Assembly: GCA_028714995.1 (NCBI GenBank) | Contig: JAQTLI010000255.1 | Span: 1-5,118, forward strand | DNA length: 5,118 bases | Source of the DNA: Methylobacter sp. | Lineage (GTDB): Bacteria > Pseudomonadota > Gammaproteobacteria > Methylococcales > Methylomonadaceae | Direction: 5' to 3' | Shown: one piece after another, positions 1-5,116 of the stretch | Layout of the letters: every line of letters starts with the position of its first letter | Numbering within the stretch: position 1 is the first letter of the stretch | Position numbers and translations under genes: made by a program | Notes under the pieces: model-generated | Seen by the model: the letters and a program-made list of their open reading frames with translations, nothing else | Told to the model about the DNA's origin: nothing | Database searches by the model: none

Positions 1-778
1 TATAGACAATGGACAGGGCGCGCGGCGCGGTGCTATCCGACACTACCTGCGCAAGGTTGCTGGGCGTCGAAGACGTGCCTGCTGCATTGACCGTAACGAC
101 ACGGTAAACCCAGGAACCATCCTGCGGTGGCATATCATCGAAGCTGGTAACTATCAGCATGCTGGTGTTCACGTTGGTGGCTTCGGCGATTGAATCAAAC
201 GCTGTTGCGGAACGGTAGAGGTCATAACCCACGGCGTTAGGGTCGGTCGAGCGAGTCCATCCCAAACGTACTTTCCCGGCAGCCTGGGCCGTTGCGGTGA
301 GACTGCCGGGGCTTGAGGGAATGGTTTGATCCAGAGTGACGAGCACAACAGCGGAGGCAGGGCCAGTCCCGTACTGATCCGTAGCCGTCGCCTGGATTTG
401 ATTACTGCCAGTGGTCAACGTGACCGACGTAGTGAAATGTCCGTCACTGCCTGCGACAATCACAGGCCCTGTCGCCTTGGCATTGACGAAGAGTTGCACA
501 TCACTTCCCGGTTGGGCTGTACCGGAAACAGCAATTGTTGCCGTAAATGAACTGAATCCACTGACCGGTTGACTCAACACTGGGGCTGCCGGTGGTGTAT
601 GGGCCACGTTGATCGTATAACTAAGGATTGAAACGTTAGCGAGCGAGTCGGTAGCTCGTAATGTGAGGGTGTGCGGCCCTTTTGGCACATAGTCTAGGTT
701 GAGTATTGCCGAATAGCTGCCATTCCCGCTTGGGGAGGTGATGACACTGCCATCCAGCAGTAATTCGATGAGCGACAC
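1..778 (-). CDS. Out-of-frame continuation of gene B: Ig-like domains and Fn3 (partial, off left edge)
   Basis: Reading the minus strand from 778 gives 259 stop-free codons that reach the window edge, so the end of the gene is outside. The frame has no start of its own. It opens with VSLIELLLDG, which completes the Ig domain broken in the preceding frame (ending SDPSG). Residues 1-58 finish that Ig domain (LRATDSLANVS near its end). Residues 61-150 form a further Ig-like domain with VSGTAQPGSDVQLFVNA and GSNQIQATATDQYG, the usual pattern of bacterial Ig-like repeats. Residues about 151-248 form a fibronectin type III domain with RLGWTRSTDPNAVGYDLYRS and SWVYRVVTVNAAG. The segment is exported surface-protein material and follows the signal peptide and beta-helix of gene B. 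I see no catalytic domain. It is the same gene as the 636-2222 segment, separated by one extra base or two missing bases near 774-779. Confidence 0.8.
   Translation of the reverse strand, partial: MSLIELLLDGSVITSPSGNGSYSAILNLDYVPKGPHTLTLRATDSLANVSILSYTINVAHTPPAAPVLSQPVSGFSSFTATIAVSGTAQPGSDVQLFVNAKATGPVIVAGSDGHFTTSVTLTTGSNQIQATATDQYGTGPASAVVLVTLDQTIPSSPGSLTATAQAAGKVRLGWTRSTDPNAVGYDLYRSATAFDSIAEATNVNTSMLIVTSFDDMPPQDGSWVYRVVTVNAAGTSSTPSNLAQVVSDSTAPRALSIVY
35..328 (-). other. Fibronectin type III domain, gene B
   Basis: SSPGSLTATAQAAGKVRLGW followed by STDPNAVGYDLYRS and, near the end, SWVYRVVTVNAAGTSSTPS. The conserved Trp in strand B, the GYDLYRS strand and the Y-R-V-x-x-V-N-A-x-G strand F are diagnostic of Fn3. 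The sequence continues with SDSTAPRALSIVY to the window edge, suggesting another domain follows. Confidence 0.8.
329..598 (-). other. Ig-like domain with SGTAQPGS motif, gene B
   Basis: This domain reads APVLSQPVSG, then IAVSGTAQPGSDVQLFVNA, then GSDGHFTTSVTLTTGSNQIQ and ATATDQYGTGP. The order (V)SGxAxPGSxVxxxVN, DGxFxxxVxLxxGxNxIxAxAxD is a well-known extracellular bacterial Ig-like repeat. It is complete and lies wholly in the downstream frame. Confidence 0.78.
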
Positions 779-890
779 CGCTGGGATCGCTTGCGGTAAA
801 GTTGATTGTAGTACTGCGCGCCAGTGTCATACCGTCTGTCACCAAGTCGCCATGGGCGCTGACATTTGTCAGTTGCGGGCCTTGTGTGTC
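605..890 (-). other. Second Ig-like domain of gene B, broken by a frameshift
   Basis: The first half, up to ASDPSG at about 777, is in the frame starting at 2222. The second half, VSLIELLLDGSVITSPSG through LRATDSLANVS, is in the next frame from 778. Aligned with the domain before it (SDESGIAKVEFFIDD), the join SDPSG-VSLIELLLDG is the expected sequence, which places the break within a few bases of 774-779. Confidence 0.78.
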
Positions 891-2222
891 AGCAATGGGC
901 GCCGAATGTGATAGCGTCACCGTCGCGGTTTGCTCGCTAATACGCCCGGCAATATCAGTCGCCACGACCCTGATCGAATGAGCTCCATCGGTACTGTTAT
1001 TTGTATTCCAGTTATATGAGAAAGGCGCGGCTGTGATACCGGCAACCCGTTGATCATCGATAAAAAATTCGACTTTAGCGATACCGGACTCATCGGATGC
1101 CGTGGCATCGATGGTAATGGGCTGTGAGATCACACTGCCATTGGCCGGGTTGGTGAGCGTCAGCGACGGCGCTTGACTGTCGATCAAGACGCCTCCCTCT
1201 AGGCTGGCTGTGGCAACTGTACCATCGGTATCGCGGAATTCGACGCTGATCTGTTTGCGTCCGTCACCTGCCGAAGTCGTGAAGGCCACTTGCGCCCGGT
1301 TGTCGGTAAGCGGCTGAAACGTTGCTTTAGTAAAAATGCCTCCTTCTACTAGTCGGTATTCGGTTGCATTGACGCAGGACAGATCAAGTAAGACGGTATG
1401 CTGATCGAAATAAAAAGCGGGTTCAACCAACCGCACGCTGGGATTGAATAGTGCTGTCTCGGTCACAAATCCGTCAAAATTAACGCCTGCGGAAACGGCG
1501 TCGCCCAGTCCGCCCAGATTCGAGTTGACTTCTTTCGGCCCGGTGGGATGTCCCCACCAATTGCCGGTAGCCTGAATTACCGCGTCGGACGTTTTATTGT
1601 TGATTGCCAGCATAGTGTTGCCAACCAATTGCGAATTAACAATACTCGGCGTGCTCTTATTATTGGCTTCAATGCCAGTACTGTTGCGCAAGAAGCTCGA
1701 GCCGGTGATCACGGGCGCTGCACTTTCAAGCACGCGCAAGCCGATGCCGCTGTCGGTTACCAGCAGGTTTTTGAGTGTCGGACTCCAGCTGTGCACGGTC
1801 AGCGCTGCTGCGGTATTGTCAGCAACGGTCGGCCCGGCGTACTGGATAGTGAGATCGTTCAAAGTCAGTGCGCCAAAAGCCGCCGCGGATTTTTCCAGAC
1901 GAAGTCCAAGCCAGTCACCCAAATGAGGCGATTGCGACGCCGGATTCAATTGCCCCATGACACTGTCGTCTTTTTGGCTGGTCAGAATGATGCCTTTGCC
2001 CGCAACGATGCGATCGCGTATGACCAATTGCGCCTCGGCGCCGAACTTGACCACTACGCCGTCATCAATCGTAAGCTCGGCGGCCTGTAGAGGCGCTGAT
2101 ATTAGTTGCAGCGCTAAAGCAAGCAGACTTATCAACATGAGCATCAGGAAAGAGGCTCTGGAGAAATCAAGCAGCTTGGTGTGCATGGTGGTGGTTTTCA
2201 TTCTGAATGTTATGGATGACAT
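636..2222 (-). CDS. Gene B, main frame: exported right-handed beta-helix protein with Ig-like domains
   Basis: I chose ATG at 2222 because a GAGG Shine-Dalgarno lies 8 nt upstream, overlapping the stop of the gene before. Upstream in-frame starts (2285) would overlap gene A, and ATG at 2201 lacks a visible binding site. Residues 1-47 are a signal peptide with hydrophobic core SFLMLMLISLLALALQL and a likely cleavage after APLQA. Residues 48-250 are a right-handed parallel beta-helix: LTIDDGVVVKFGAEAQLVI, then GDWLGLRL, then coils of about 22 residues and an NWWGHPTGP turn (N221-P229), a mark of bacterial beta-helix surface proteins. Residues about 350-437 are a Big-type Ig domain (SDESGIAKVEFFIDD; GAHSIRVVATDIAG), and a second starts at about 446. 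After SDPSG (482) the frame loses homology; the last 47 residues before the TAA at 636-638 are a frameshifted tail. The true continuation is the frame at 778-1. Likely exported to the surface or medium; ligand unknown. Its one visible cysteine is C283. Confidence 0.85.
   Translation of the reverse strand: MSSITFRMKTTTMHTKLLDFSRASFLMLMLISLLALALQLISAPLQAAELTIDDGVVVKFGAEAQLVIRDRIVAGKGIILTSQKDDSVMGQLNPASQSPHLGDWLGLRLEKSAAAFGALTLNDLTIQYAGPTVADNTAAALTVHSWSPTLKNLLVTDSGIGLRVLESAAPVITGSSFLRNSTGIEANNKSTPSIVNSQLVGNTMLAINNKTSDAVIQATGNWWGHPTGPKEVNSNLGGLGDAVSAGVNFDGFVTETALFNPSVRLVEPAFYFDQHTVLLDLSCVNATEYRLVEGGIFTKATFQPLTDNRAQVAFTTSAGDGRKQISVEFRDTDGTVATASLEGGVLIDSQAPSLTLTNPANGSVISQPITIDATASDESGIAKVEFFIDDQRVAGITAAPFSYNWNTNNSTDGAHSIRVVATDIAGRISEQTATVTLSHSAPIADTQGPQLTNVSAHGDLVTDGMTLARSTTINFTASDPSGVAHRITAGWQCHHLPKREWQLFGNTQPRLCAKRAAHPHITSYRLAR
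912..1172 (-). other. Bacterial Ig-like (Big-type) domain, gene B
   Basis: Residues about 351-437. The domain opens APSLTLTNPANGSVIS, has the central ASDESGIAKVEFFIDDQ and ends GAHSIRVVATDIAGRISEQT. This is the common bacterial Ig arrangement in which an SDxSGIxxVEFxxD strand pair is followed by GxHxxxVxAxDxxG. It is followed directly by a second, frame-broken copy. Confidence 0.8.
1551..1781 (-). repeat. Parallel beta-helix coils in gene B
   Basis: Residues about 148-224 show coils of about 22 residues that align on themselves: PTLKNLLVTDSGIGLRVLES, APVITGSSFLRNSTGIEANN, TPSIVNSQLVGNTMLAINN, then AVIQATGNWWG. Each has a pattern of xPxIxxSxxxxNxxGIxxxN, typical of right-handed parallel beta-helices such as NosD-like and pectate-lyase-like folds. 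No polysaccharide-cleaving catalytic residues could be assigned, so a binding or structural role is more cautious than an enzyme call. Confidence 0.7.
2082..2222 (-). other. Signal peptide of gene B
   Basis: Residues 1-47. A basic N-region (R7, K9, K16, R22) is followed by an uninterrupted hydrophobic core of about 17 residues (SFLMLMLISLLALALQL). A small-residue cleavage region ISAPLQA follows, with mature protein starting AELT. The N-region is long if translation starts at 2222; a start at Met8 or Met13 would shorten it. No lipobox cysteine is present, so Sec export with signal peptidase I cleavage is expected. Confidence 0.8.
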
Positions 2223-2235
2223 CACCGCCGCCTCA
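2223..2235 (-). promoter_or_regulatory. Ribosome binding site of gene B overlapping gene A stop
   Basis: On the minus strand the stop codon TGA of gene A (2235-2233) runs straight into GG, making a GAGG core at 2234-2231. It is followed after 8 nt by the ATG at 2222. This is near-ideal Shine-Dalgarno spacing and decides the start of gene B. Ribosomes terminating on gene A sit on the site, so translational coupling is likely. No promoter or terminator is visible between the two genes. Confidence 0.7.
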
Positions 2236-2859
2236 TGGATTGATTGTAATGACGCTGGAAGTGGCAGTTTGTAGCCCCGAACCACTGGCCGTGAGCGTGG
2301 TGGTGCCGGCCGCGACGCCGGTGAGCTGGCCGGTGTTGGACCAAGTACTGTCTAAAGCTATGGTGAGGATTTCCGGTACGGTAGCGACTCCTGGAGCGCT
2401 GCTGGTTGTATTGGCCGTAATCGTGCTTGAGGCCGTTTGGTTGCTCGAGTAAATCGCACCCGGTGTAGTAAGGTAAATCGAGAAATTCGTTTTGTTACCG
2501 ACTGTGGTGTTTCCTGGGCCACTGAAATTGAGTTGGGGCGAAACCACAGTCACGGCAAGATCCTGGGCAGGGCTGTTATAGCCGACCGCGCTGGCCGTGA
2601 CTGTGGTGTTGCCGAACTCAAGGCCAGTGATCTTGAAATTTACTGACGAACTACCTGAGGGTATGGTGACACTAGCAGGCACGGAGCAGATTGCCGACGA
2701 ACTACAAGCCAGGCTGACGGTCACAGCATCGGTGCCGGCAAACGCCGTACCGTTGACATTACGCGACAGATAGACCTCATAGAGGTAAGTGTTCAGCCCC
2801 TTGCCCACCGTCACAGCGGTGACGTTATGAGGGTTGTACAATTTTAGGGTAGGCGCAAA
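2233..2859 (-). repeat. Two-domain module, copy 2 of gene A (C-terminal)
   Basis: It opens FAPTLKLYNPHNVTAVTVGK, carries VYLSRNVNGTAFAGTDAVTV again and VTIPSGSSSVNFKITG. Its second domain begins SPQLNFSGPGNTTVG and has TTPGAIYSSNQTASSTITA, ending at the stop. The second domain has diverged more than the first. The copy is slightly shorter than copy 1 and carries two cysteines that copy 1 lacks. Confidence 0.75.
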
Positions 2860-3975
2860 CACCGTCTGTACCGCCGAAAGACCGGTTGCCGTCCCCGGGA
2901 CGCTGGCCTGCACCTGGTAGCTGCCTGCCACCGTCGGCGTATCAACATAAACGGTGTTGCTGTTGGTGCTGCCTTGGGACACCACTGCCCGCGTCACTGC
3001 CGTACCTGCTGTCGCCGCACTGTAAAAACCGTCCACGATGCCCGCCGGGTTGTCATTGACAATGGTCAAGTCGACCGGCAGGTTCGTCGCTGCCGTCTGG
3101 TTACCGGAATAAATTGCTCCGGGTACGGTGAAGGAAACCGATAAGGGGTCACGCACGCTGGTCGGGCTACGGCTACCGGCCAATCCGCTGAAATTGAACA
3201 CCGGGGCAACCACAGTGCCCGCCAGCTTGGTGGCCGGCGCGGTGTAGCCCGTTGCGGTCGCATCAATGGTCACCGGCGTGCTGTTGGTGAGATCCACCCC
3301 GGTCACCGGGAAGTTCACCGTACTACTGCCCGCAGGGATGGTCACCGTCGCCGGGACGGTCAATTTAGTGGGGTCGGAACTGCTCAGGTTGACGGTCACC
3401 GCGTCGGTGCCGGCAAACGCGGTACCGTTGACATTACGCGACAAATAGACCTCAGCGATGTAACTGTTCAGCCCCTTGCCCACTGTCACAGCGGCGATGT
3501 TATAAGGGTTGTACAATTTTAGGGTAGGCGCAAACACCGAGACAGAAATATTCGCGGCATTCAGTCCTGCCGAGCTTGCCGTAAAAGTAGTGTTGCCAAC
3601 ATTCTGCCCCGTCAGCGTAGCCAGGACGGTACCCCCTGAAGTCTGGCCTTGGGGTATGGTAATGCTGGCCGGGGTGACGCTGGCAACCGTGCTATCGGCA
3701 AAACCCAGGTTGACCACCACTCCACCGGCTGGGGCCGGATTGGACAAGGTAATGGCGACGGCTTTGGCGACACCGGGCTGCAAGTTAAGCGAACTGACGG
3801 ACGGGATGCCGACCCCGATGGTTACGGCCTGGACTGTCGCGGGCATGCTGGCCGATTGGTAATCAGGAGCGGTCGCACTAATGGTTGTGATGCCTGCGGC
3901 CACACCGGTCAAAGTAAAGTTGGCGCTGGTCTGGCCTTCTGGAACGGTAATAGGTGCCGGCACCGTGGCGGTGGC
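2233..3975 (-). CDS. Gene A, C-terminal frame: Ig-like repeat protein
   Basis: The frame is open from about 3975 to a TGA at 2233-2235. The first possible initiator is a GTG at 3963, but it lies inside an Ig-like repeat, has no convincing ribosome site, and there is no signal peptide, so I read this as the continuation of the frame upstream. From GTG 3963 there are 576 residues. Residues 1-47 are the second half of an Ig-like repeat (ITVPEGQTSANFTLTG). Residues 48-143 are a complete repeat (LNLQPGVAKAVAITLSNPAP, ITIPQGQTSGG, NVGNTTFTASSAG). Residues 144-368 and 369-576 are two copies of a two-domain module starting FAPTLKLYNP and containing VYLSRNVNGTAFAGTDAVTV; the second half of each starts with NFSG and has the motif PGAIYS(G/S)NQTA. 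The protein is rich in Thr, Ser, Val and Gly, as expected of extracellular beta-sandwich arrays. Only two cysteines (420, 426) are present. No sorting or membrane anchor is visible at the end (VITINP). Confidence 0.82.
   Translation of the reverse strand, partial: ATATVPAPITVPEGQTSANFTLTGVAAGITTISATAPDYQSASMPATVQAVTIGVGIPSVSSLNLQPGVAKAVAITLSNPAPAGGVVVNLGFADSTVASVTPASITIPQGQTSGGTVLATLTGQNVGNTTFTASSAGLNAANISVSVFAPTLKLYNPYNIAAVTVGKGLNSYIAEVYLSRNVNGTAFAGTDAVTVNLSSSDPTKLTVPATVTIPAGSSTVNFPVTGVDLTNSTPVTIDATATGYTAPATKLAGTVVAPVFNFSGLAGSRSPTSVRDPLSVSFTVPGAIYSGNQTAATNLPVDLTIVNDNPAGIVDGFYSAATAGTAVTRAVVSQGSTNSNTVYVDTPTVAGSYQVQASVPGTATGLSAVQTVFAPTLKLYNPHNVTAVTVGKGLNTYLYEVYLSRNVNGTAFAGTDAVTVSLACSSSAICSVPASVTIPSGSSSVNFKITGLEFGNTTVTASAVGYNSPAQDLAVTVVSPQLNFSGPGNTTVGNKTNFSIYLTTPGAIYSSNQTASSTITANTTSSAPGVATVPEILTIALDSTWSNTGQLTGVAAGTTTLTASGSGLQTATSSVITINP
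2711..2864. repeat. 154-bp direct repeat, copy 1 (pairs with 3386-3539)
   Basis: Aligned by eye without gaps to 3386-3539, there are about 13 mismatches in 154 positions. The last 35 bases (2830-2864) are identical. It encodes the opening of the two-domain module of gene A. Confidence 0.85.
2860..3534 (-). repeat. 225-residue two-domain module, copy 1 of gene A
   Basis: The module opens FAPTLKLYNPYNIAAVTVGK and carries VYLSRNVNGTAFAGTDAVTV and VTIPAGSSTVNFPVTG. A second domain begins APVFNFSGLAGS and contains TVPGAIYSGNQTAATNLP, ending GLSAVQTV. The start of copy 2 lies exactly 225 codons downstream. Confidence 0.75.
3386..3539. repeat. 154-bp direct repeat, copy 2 (pairs with 2711-2864)
   Basis: Lies 675 bp, that is 225 codons, from its partner, so an exchange between the two would keep the frame. 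Identity falls off on both sides, and third codon positions within it are mostly shared. That points to recent duplication or gene conversion rather than protein-level constraint alone. Confidence 0.85.
3535..3819 (-). repeat. Ig-like repeat 3 of gene A (complete)
   Basis: Residues VGIPSVSSLNLQPGVAKAVA, ITLSNPAPAGGVVVNLGFAD, ITIPQGQTSGGTVLATLTG and NVGNTTFTASSAGLNAANIS. It has both halves of the repeat and is in one frame with everything after it. Confidence 0.7.
3820..3975 (-). repeat. Ig-like repeat 2 of gene A, N-terminal half missing
   Basis: Only the second half is present: ATATVPAPITVPEGQTSANF, TLTGVAAGITTISATAPDY and SASMPATVQAV. The first half, about 40-45 residues carrying the LSPG...TVTLSxPAP strands in the neighbouring repeats, is absent, and the reading frame changes at the same place. 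Confidence 0.65.
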
Positions 3976-5003
3976 GGCACGACCGTGGCCTTCGCCTGAC
4001 CACTTACAAAACCAACTTTACTGGCCGTGATGACGGTATTGCCGACATCGGTAGCAGTGAAGGTGAAAGTCGCGGTTGTTTGTCCTGCCGGGATGGCCAA
4101 TGTGGTAGGGACCGTGCCAACGGCGGGGACGCTGGAGACCAAATCTACGGTTACGCCATTCGAGCCTGCTGGGTAAGGCAAGGTCAAGGTAACTGTTTTG
4201 GTAAAACCTTTGGTGGCCATGATTGTGGACGGGCTCAAAACTAATTGTCCTTGAACCACGGGCAATACCAGTTCATTCGATGTCAGGTTTTGGCCTTCAT
4301 GGAAGGGATCGGGGGTCAGGACTTTGACGAGTAGGTTACCCGCCGTGGCAGGGGTTGTGATGCTTGCCAGTAACTTTGTCGCAGACTGATACTGTGAAGT
4401 GATGGTAGATCCATTGACTTGGACAATAGATGGGTTGCTGAAATTGCTGCCATTAACCGAGACATCCACCACGTCTTGGCCAAGATAAAGCTTATTCGGG
4501 TTCAGATTGCTCAGTATGGGTTGGGTTGGCACAACGGTTAGGGCTTCGGCAACCAAGACTTCACCCGCGTCAACCAGCACACGGGCCAAGGTTTTTCCCA
4601 GGTCTGCTGTTGCTGAGGCAGTTACCGAGAGGCTGGCCTGAGTGTCTGTGGCACCCGTCAATACCTGTGCAGTTAATCCTGCGTTTTCAAATTGAACATT
4701 TGTCAAACCCATAAGGCGAGCGCCAACCAGGTCGATGTTTAAAGTCGAGCCTTGCTGAATTAATTTGGGTGTGATTGAGGTGATACTGGGCGAGGTTCCA
4801 ACAGAAACCACGCCTGAACTAATGACATAGGGGATGCCCCGTAACCCCCATTTTATGCTGGTTTTAATGTCGCCTGCCGGAACGGCGATGCCGTTTATGG
4901 TGTTACCGGTTGCCTGATTGCCCACGCCGGTCGGCGATGAAGCCAGATCTATGGTAATCGCCGTACCCTGGTGGTTGCTTACCTTGATATAATTTGTAGT
5001 GGT
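3909..5003 (-). CDS. Gene A, middle frame: IPT/TIG and Ig-like domains
   Basis: The frame is open from ACC at 5003 (just after an in-frame TGA) to a TGA at 3909-3911. The only early initiator candidate is GTG at 4925. I do not favour it, because the 26 upstream codons (TTTNYIKVSNHQGTAITIDL and on) read as continuous protein and no binding site or signal peptide is visible. Counting from 4925, residues 1-45 complete an unrecognised segment (IKWGLRGIPYVISSGVVSVG). Residues 46-132 and 133-224 look like IPT/TIG domains, each opening with the typical (P)xIxSIxPxxxxxG pattern (SITSITPKLIQQGSTLNIDL; ILSNLNPNKLYLGQDVVDV). Residues 225-316 form one Ig-like repeat (LAIPAGQTTATFTFTATDVG). After KATVV (316) the frame leaves homology: the last 22 residues read through the next repeat out of frame. 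It continues as the frame at 3975-2233. The role is probably a structural or adhesive extracellular region. Confidence 0.78.
   Translation of the reverse strand, partial: TTTNYIKVSNHQGTAITIDLASSPTGVGNQATGNTINGIAVPAGDIKTSIKWGLRGIPYVISSGVVSVGTSPSITSITPKLIQQGSTLNIDLVGARLMGLTNVQFENAGLTAQVLTGATDTQASLSVTASATADLGKTLARVLVDAGEVLVAEALTVVPTQPILSNLNPNKLYLGQDVVDVSVNGSNFSNPSIVQVNGSTITSQYQSATKLLASITTPATAGNLLVKVLTPDPFHEGQNLTSNELVLPVVQGQLVLSPSTIMATKGFTKTVTLTLPYPAGSNGVTVDLVSSVPAVGTVPTTLAIPAGQTTATFTFTATDVGNTVITASKVGFVSGQAKATVVPPPPRCRHLLPFQKARPAPTLL
3978..4253 (-). repeat. Ig-like repeat 1 of gene A (complete)
   Basis: About 92 residues, from QGQLVLSPSTIMATKG through VTLTLPYPAGSNGVTVDL, LAIPAGQTTATFTFT and DVGNTVITASKVGFVSGQAK. 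It serves as the reference for how long an intact repeat is: about 50 residues precede the IPAGQT motif. It belongs to the same repeat family as the copies further along the gene. Confidence 0.7.
4254..4529 (-). other. IPT/TIG-like domain 2, gene A
   Basis: It opens PTQPILSNLNPNKLYLGQ and continues VDVSVNGSNFSNPSIVQVNG, then TSQYQSATKLLASITTPATA and GNLLVKVLTPDP. The GSNFxNxSxVxVNG strand followed by a S-A-T-x-L-x-A-S-I/L segment is the classical IPT/TIG core. It directly follows domain 1 with no linker. Confidence 0.72.
4530..4790 (-). other. IPT/TIG-like domain 1, gene A
   Basis: It opens PSITSITPKLIQQGSTLNID and continues LVGARLMGLTNVQFENAG and ASATADLGKTLARVLVDAG, ending ALTVV. The proline-isoleucine-x-serine-isoleucine-x-proline start, the GxxL strand and the closing xxLTVV strand match IPT/TIG domains of bacterial surface proteins. 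These are immunoglobulin-fold modules without enzymatic activity. Confidence 0.65.
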
Positions 5004-5004
5004 T

Positions 5005-5116
5005 CAAACCTAATCTGACAGTTACTGGTTTTTTAGAAGTGTCTGTCAGGTTAAATTCAGCCTATAAATTTTTCTTTCCAGATGGTTTTGCCATCGCGCA
5101 ATGTCGCCATGGGCGT
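5005..5116 (-). CDS. Gene A, N-terminal side fragments in two further frames (partial)
   Basis: Between the right edge and 5004, protein-like sequence appears in two short frames in succession. From 5116 the frame reads TPMATLRDGKTIWKEKFIG and then meets TGA at 5059-5057. One base later, from 5058, the text reads EFNLTDTSKKPVTVRLGL down to 5005; from 5003 it continues in a third frame as TTTNYIKVSNHQG. Joined, this gives a plausible exported beta-sandwich segment leading to SPTGVGNQATGNTINGIAVP and IKWGLRGIPYVISSG. I do not recognise the family. ATG at 5110 could in principle be a start, but only eight bases precede it, none resembling a binding site, and no signal peptide follows, so the gene most likely begins outside the window. 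The fragments are short, so the frame assignment rests on how protein-like they look and how well they join. Confidence 0.5.

Noticed and set aside
326..550. Plus-strand 74-codon open frame
   Set aside because: Opposite a clear Ig-like domain on the minus strand; no binding site and no recognisable content.
774..779. Programmed ribosomal frameshift or phase-variable switch in gene B
   Set aside because: There is no slippery heptamer, no long homopolymer and no simple repeat tract; the break falls inside an Ig domain where a programmed event would have no clear purpose.
1548..2274. Plus-strand open frames opposite gene B (about 1548-2090, 1597-1926 and 1957-2274)
   Set aside because: They lie antisense to a well-supported signal peptide and beta-helix. 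They show no domain pattern or ribosome site and overlap one another in different frames.
2223..2285. Upstream start of gene B at 2285
   Set aside because: It would overlap the end of gene A by about 50 bases and put 21 non-signal-like residues before the N-region; the 2222 start has the binding site.
2711..3539. CRISPR array or mobile element repeats
   Set aside because: There are only two copies, 154 bp long, coding and in frame, with no spacers, terminal inverted repeats or transposase.
3266..4244. Plus-strand open frames opposite gene A (for example 3266-3448, 3509-3862, 3649-3999, 3954-4244)
   Set aside because: Antisense shadows of Thr/Val/Gly-rich Ig repeats, which are low in stops on the other strand; products are compositionally odd and resemble no family.
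5057..5062. Programmed +1 frameshift at GGC-TGA, in the style of the release factor 2 gene
   Set aside because: The codon before TGA is not the usual CTT slippery codon, no internal Shine-Dalgarno is seen, and a second break follows about 55 bp later.
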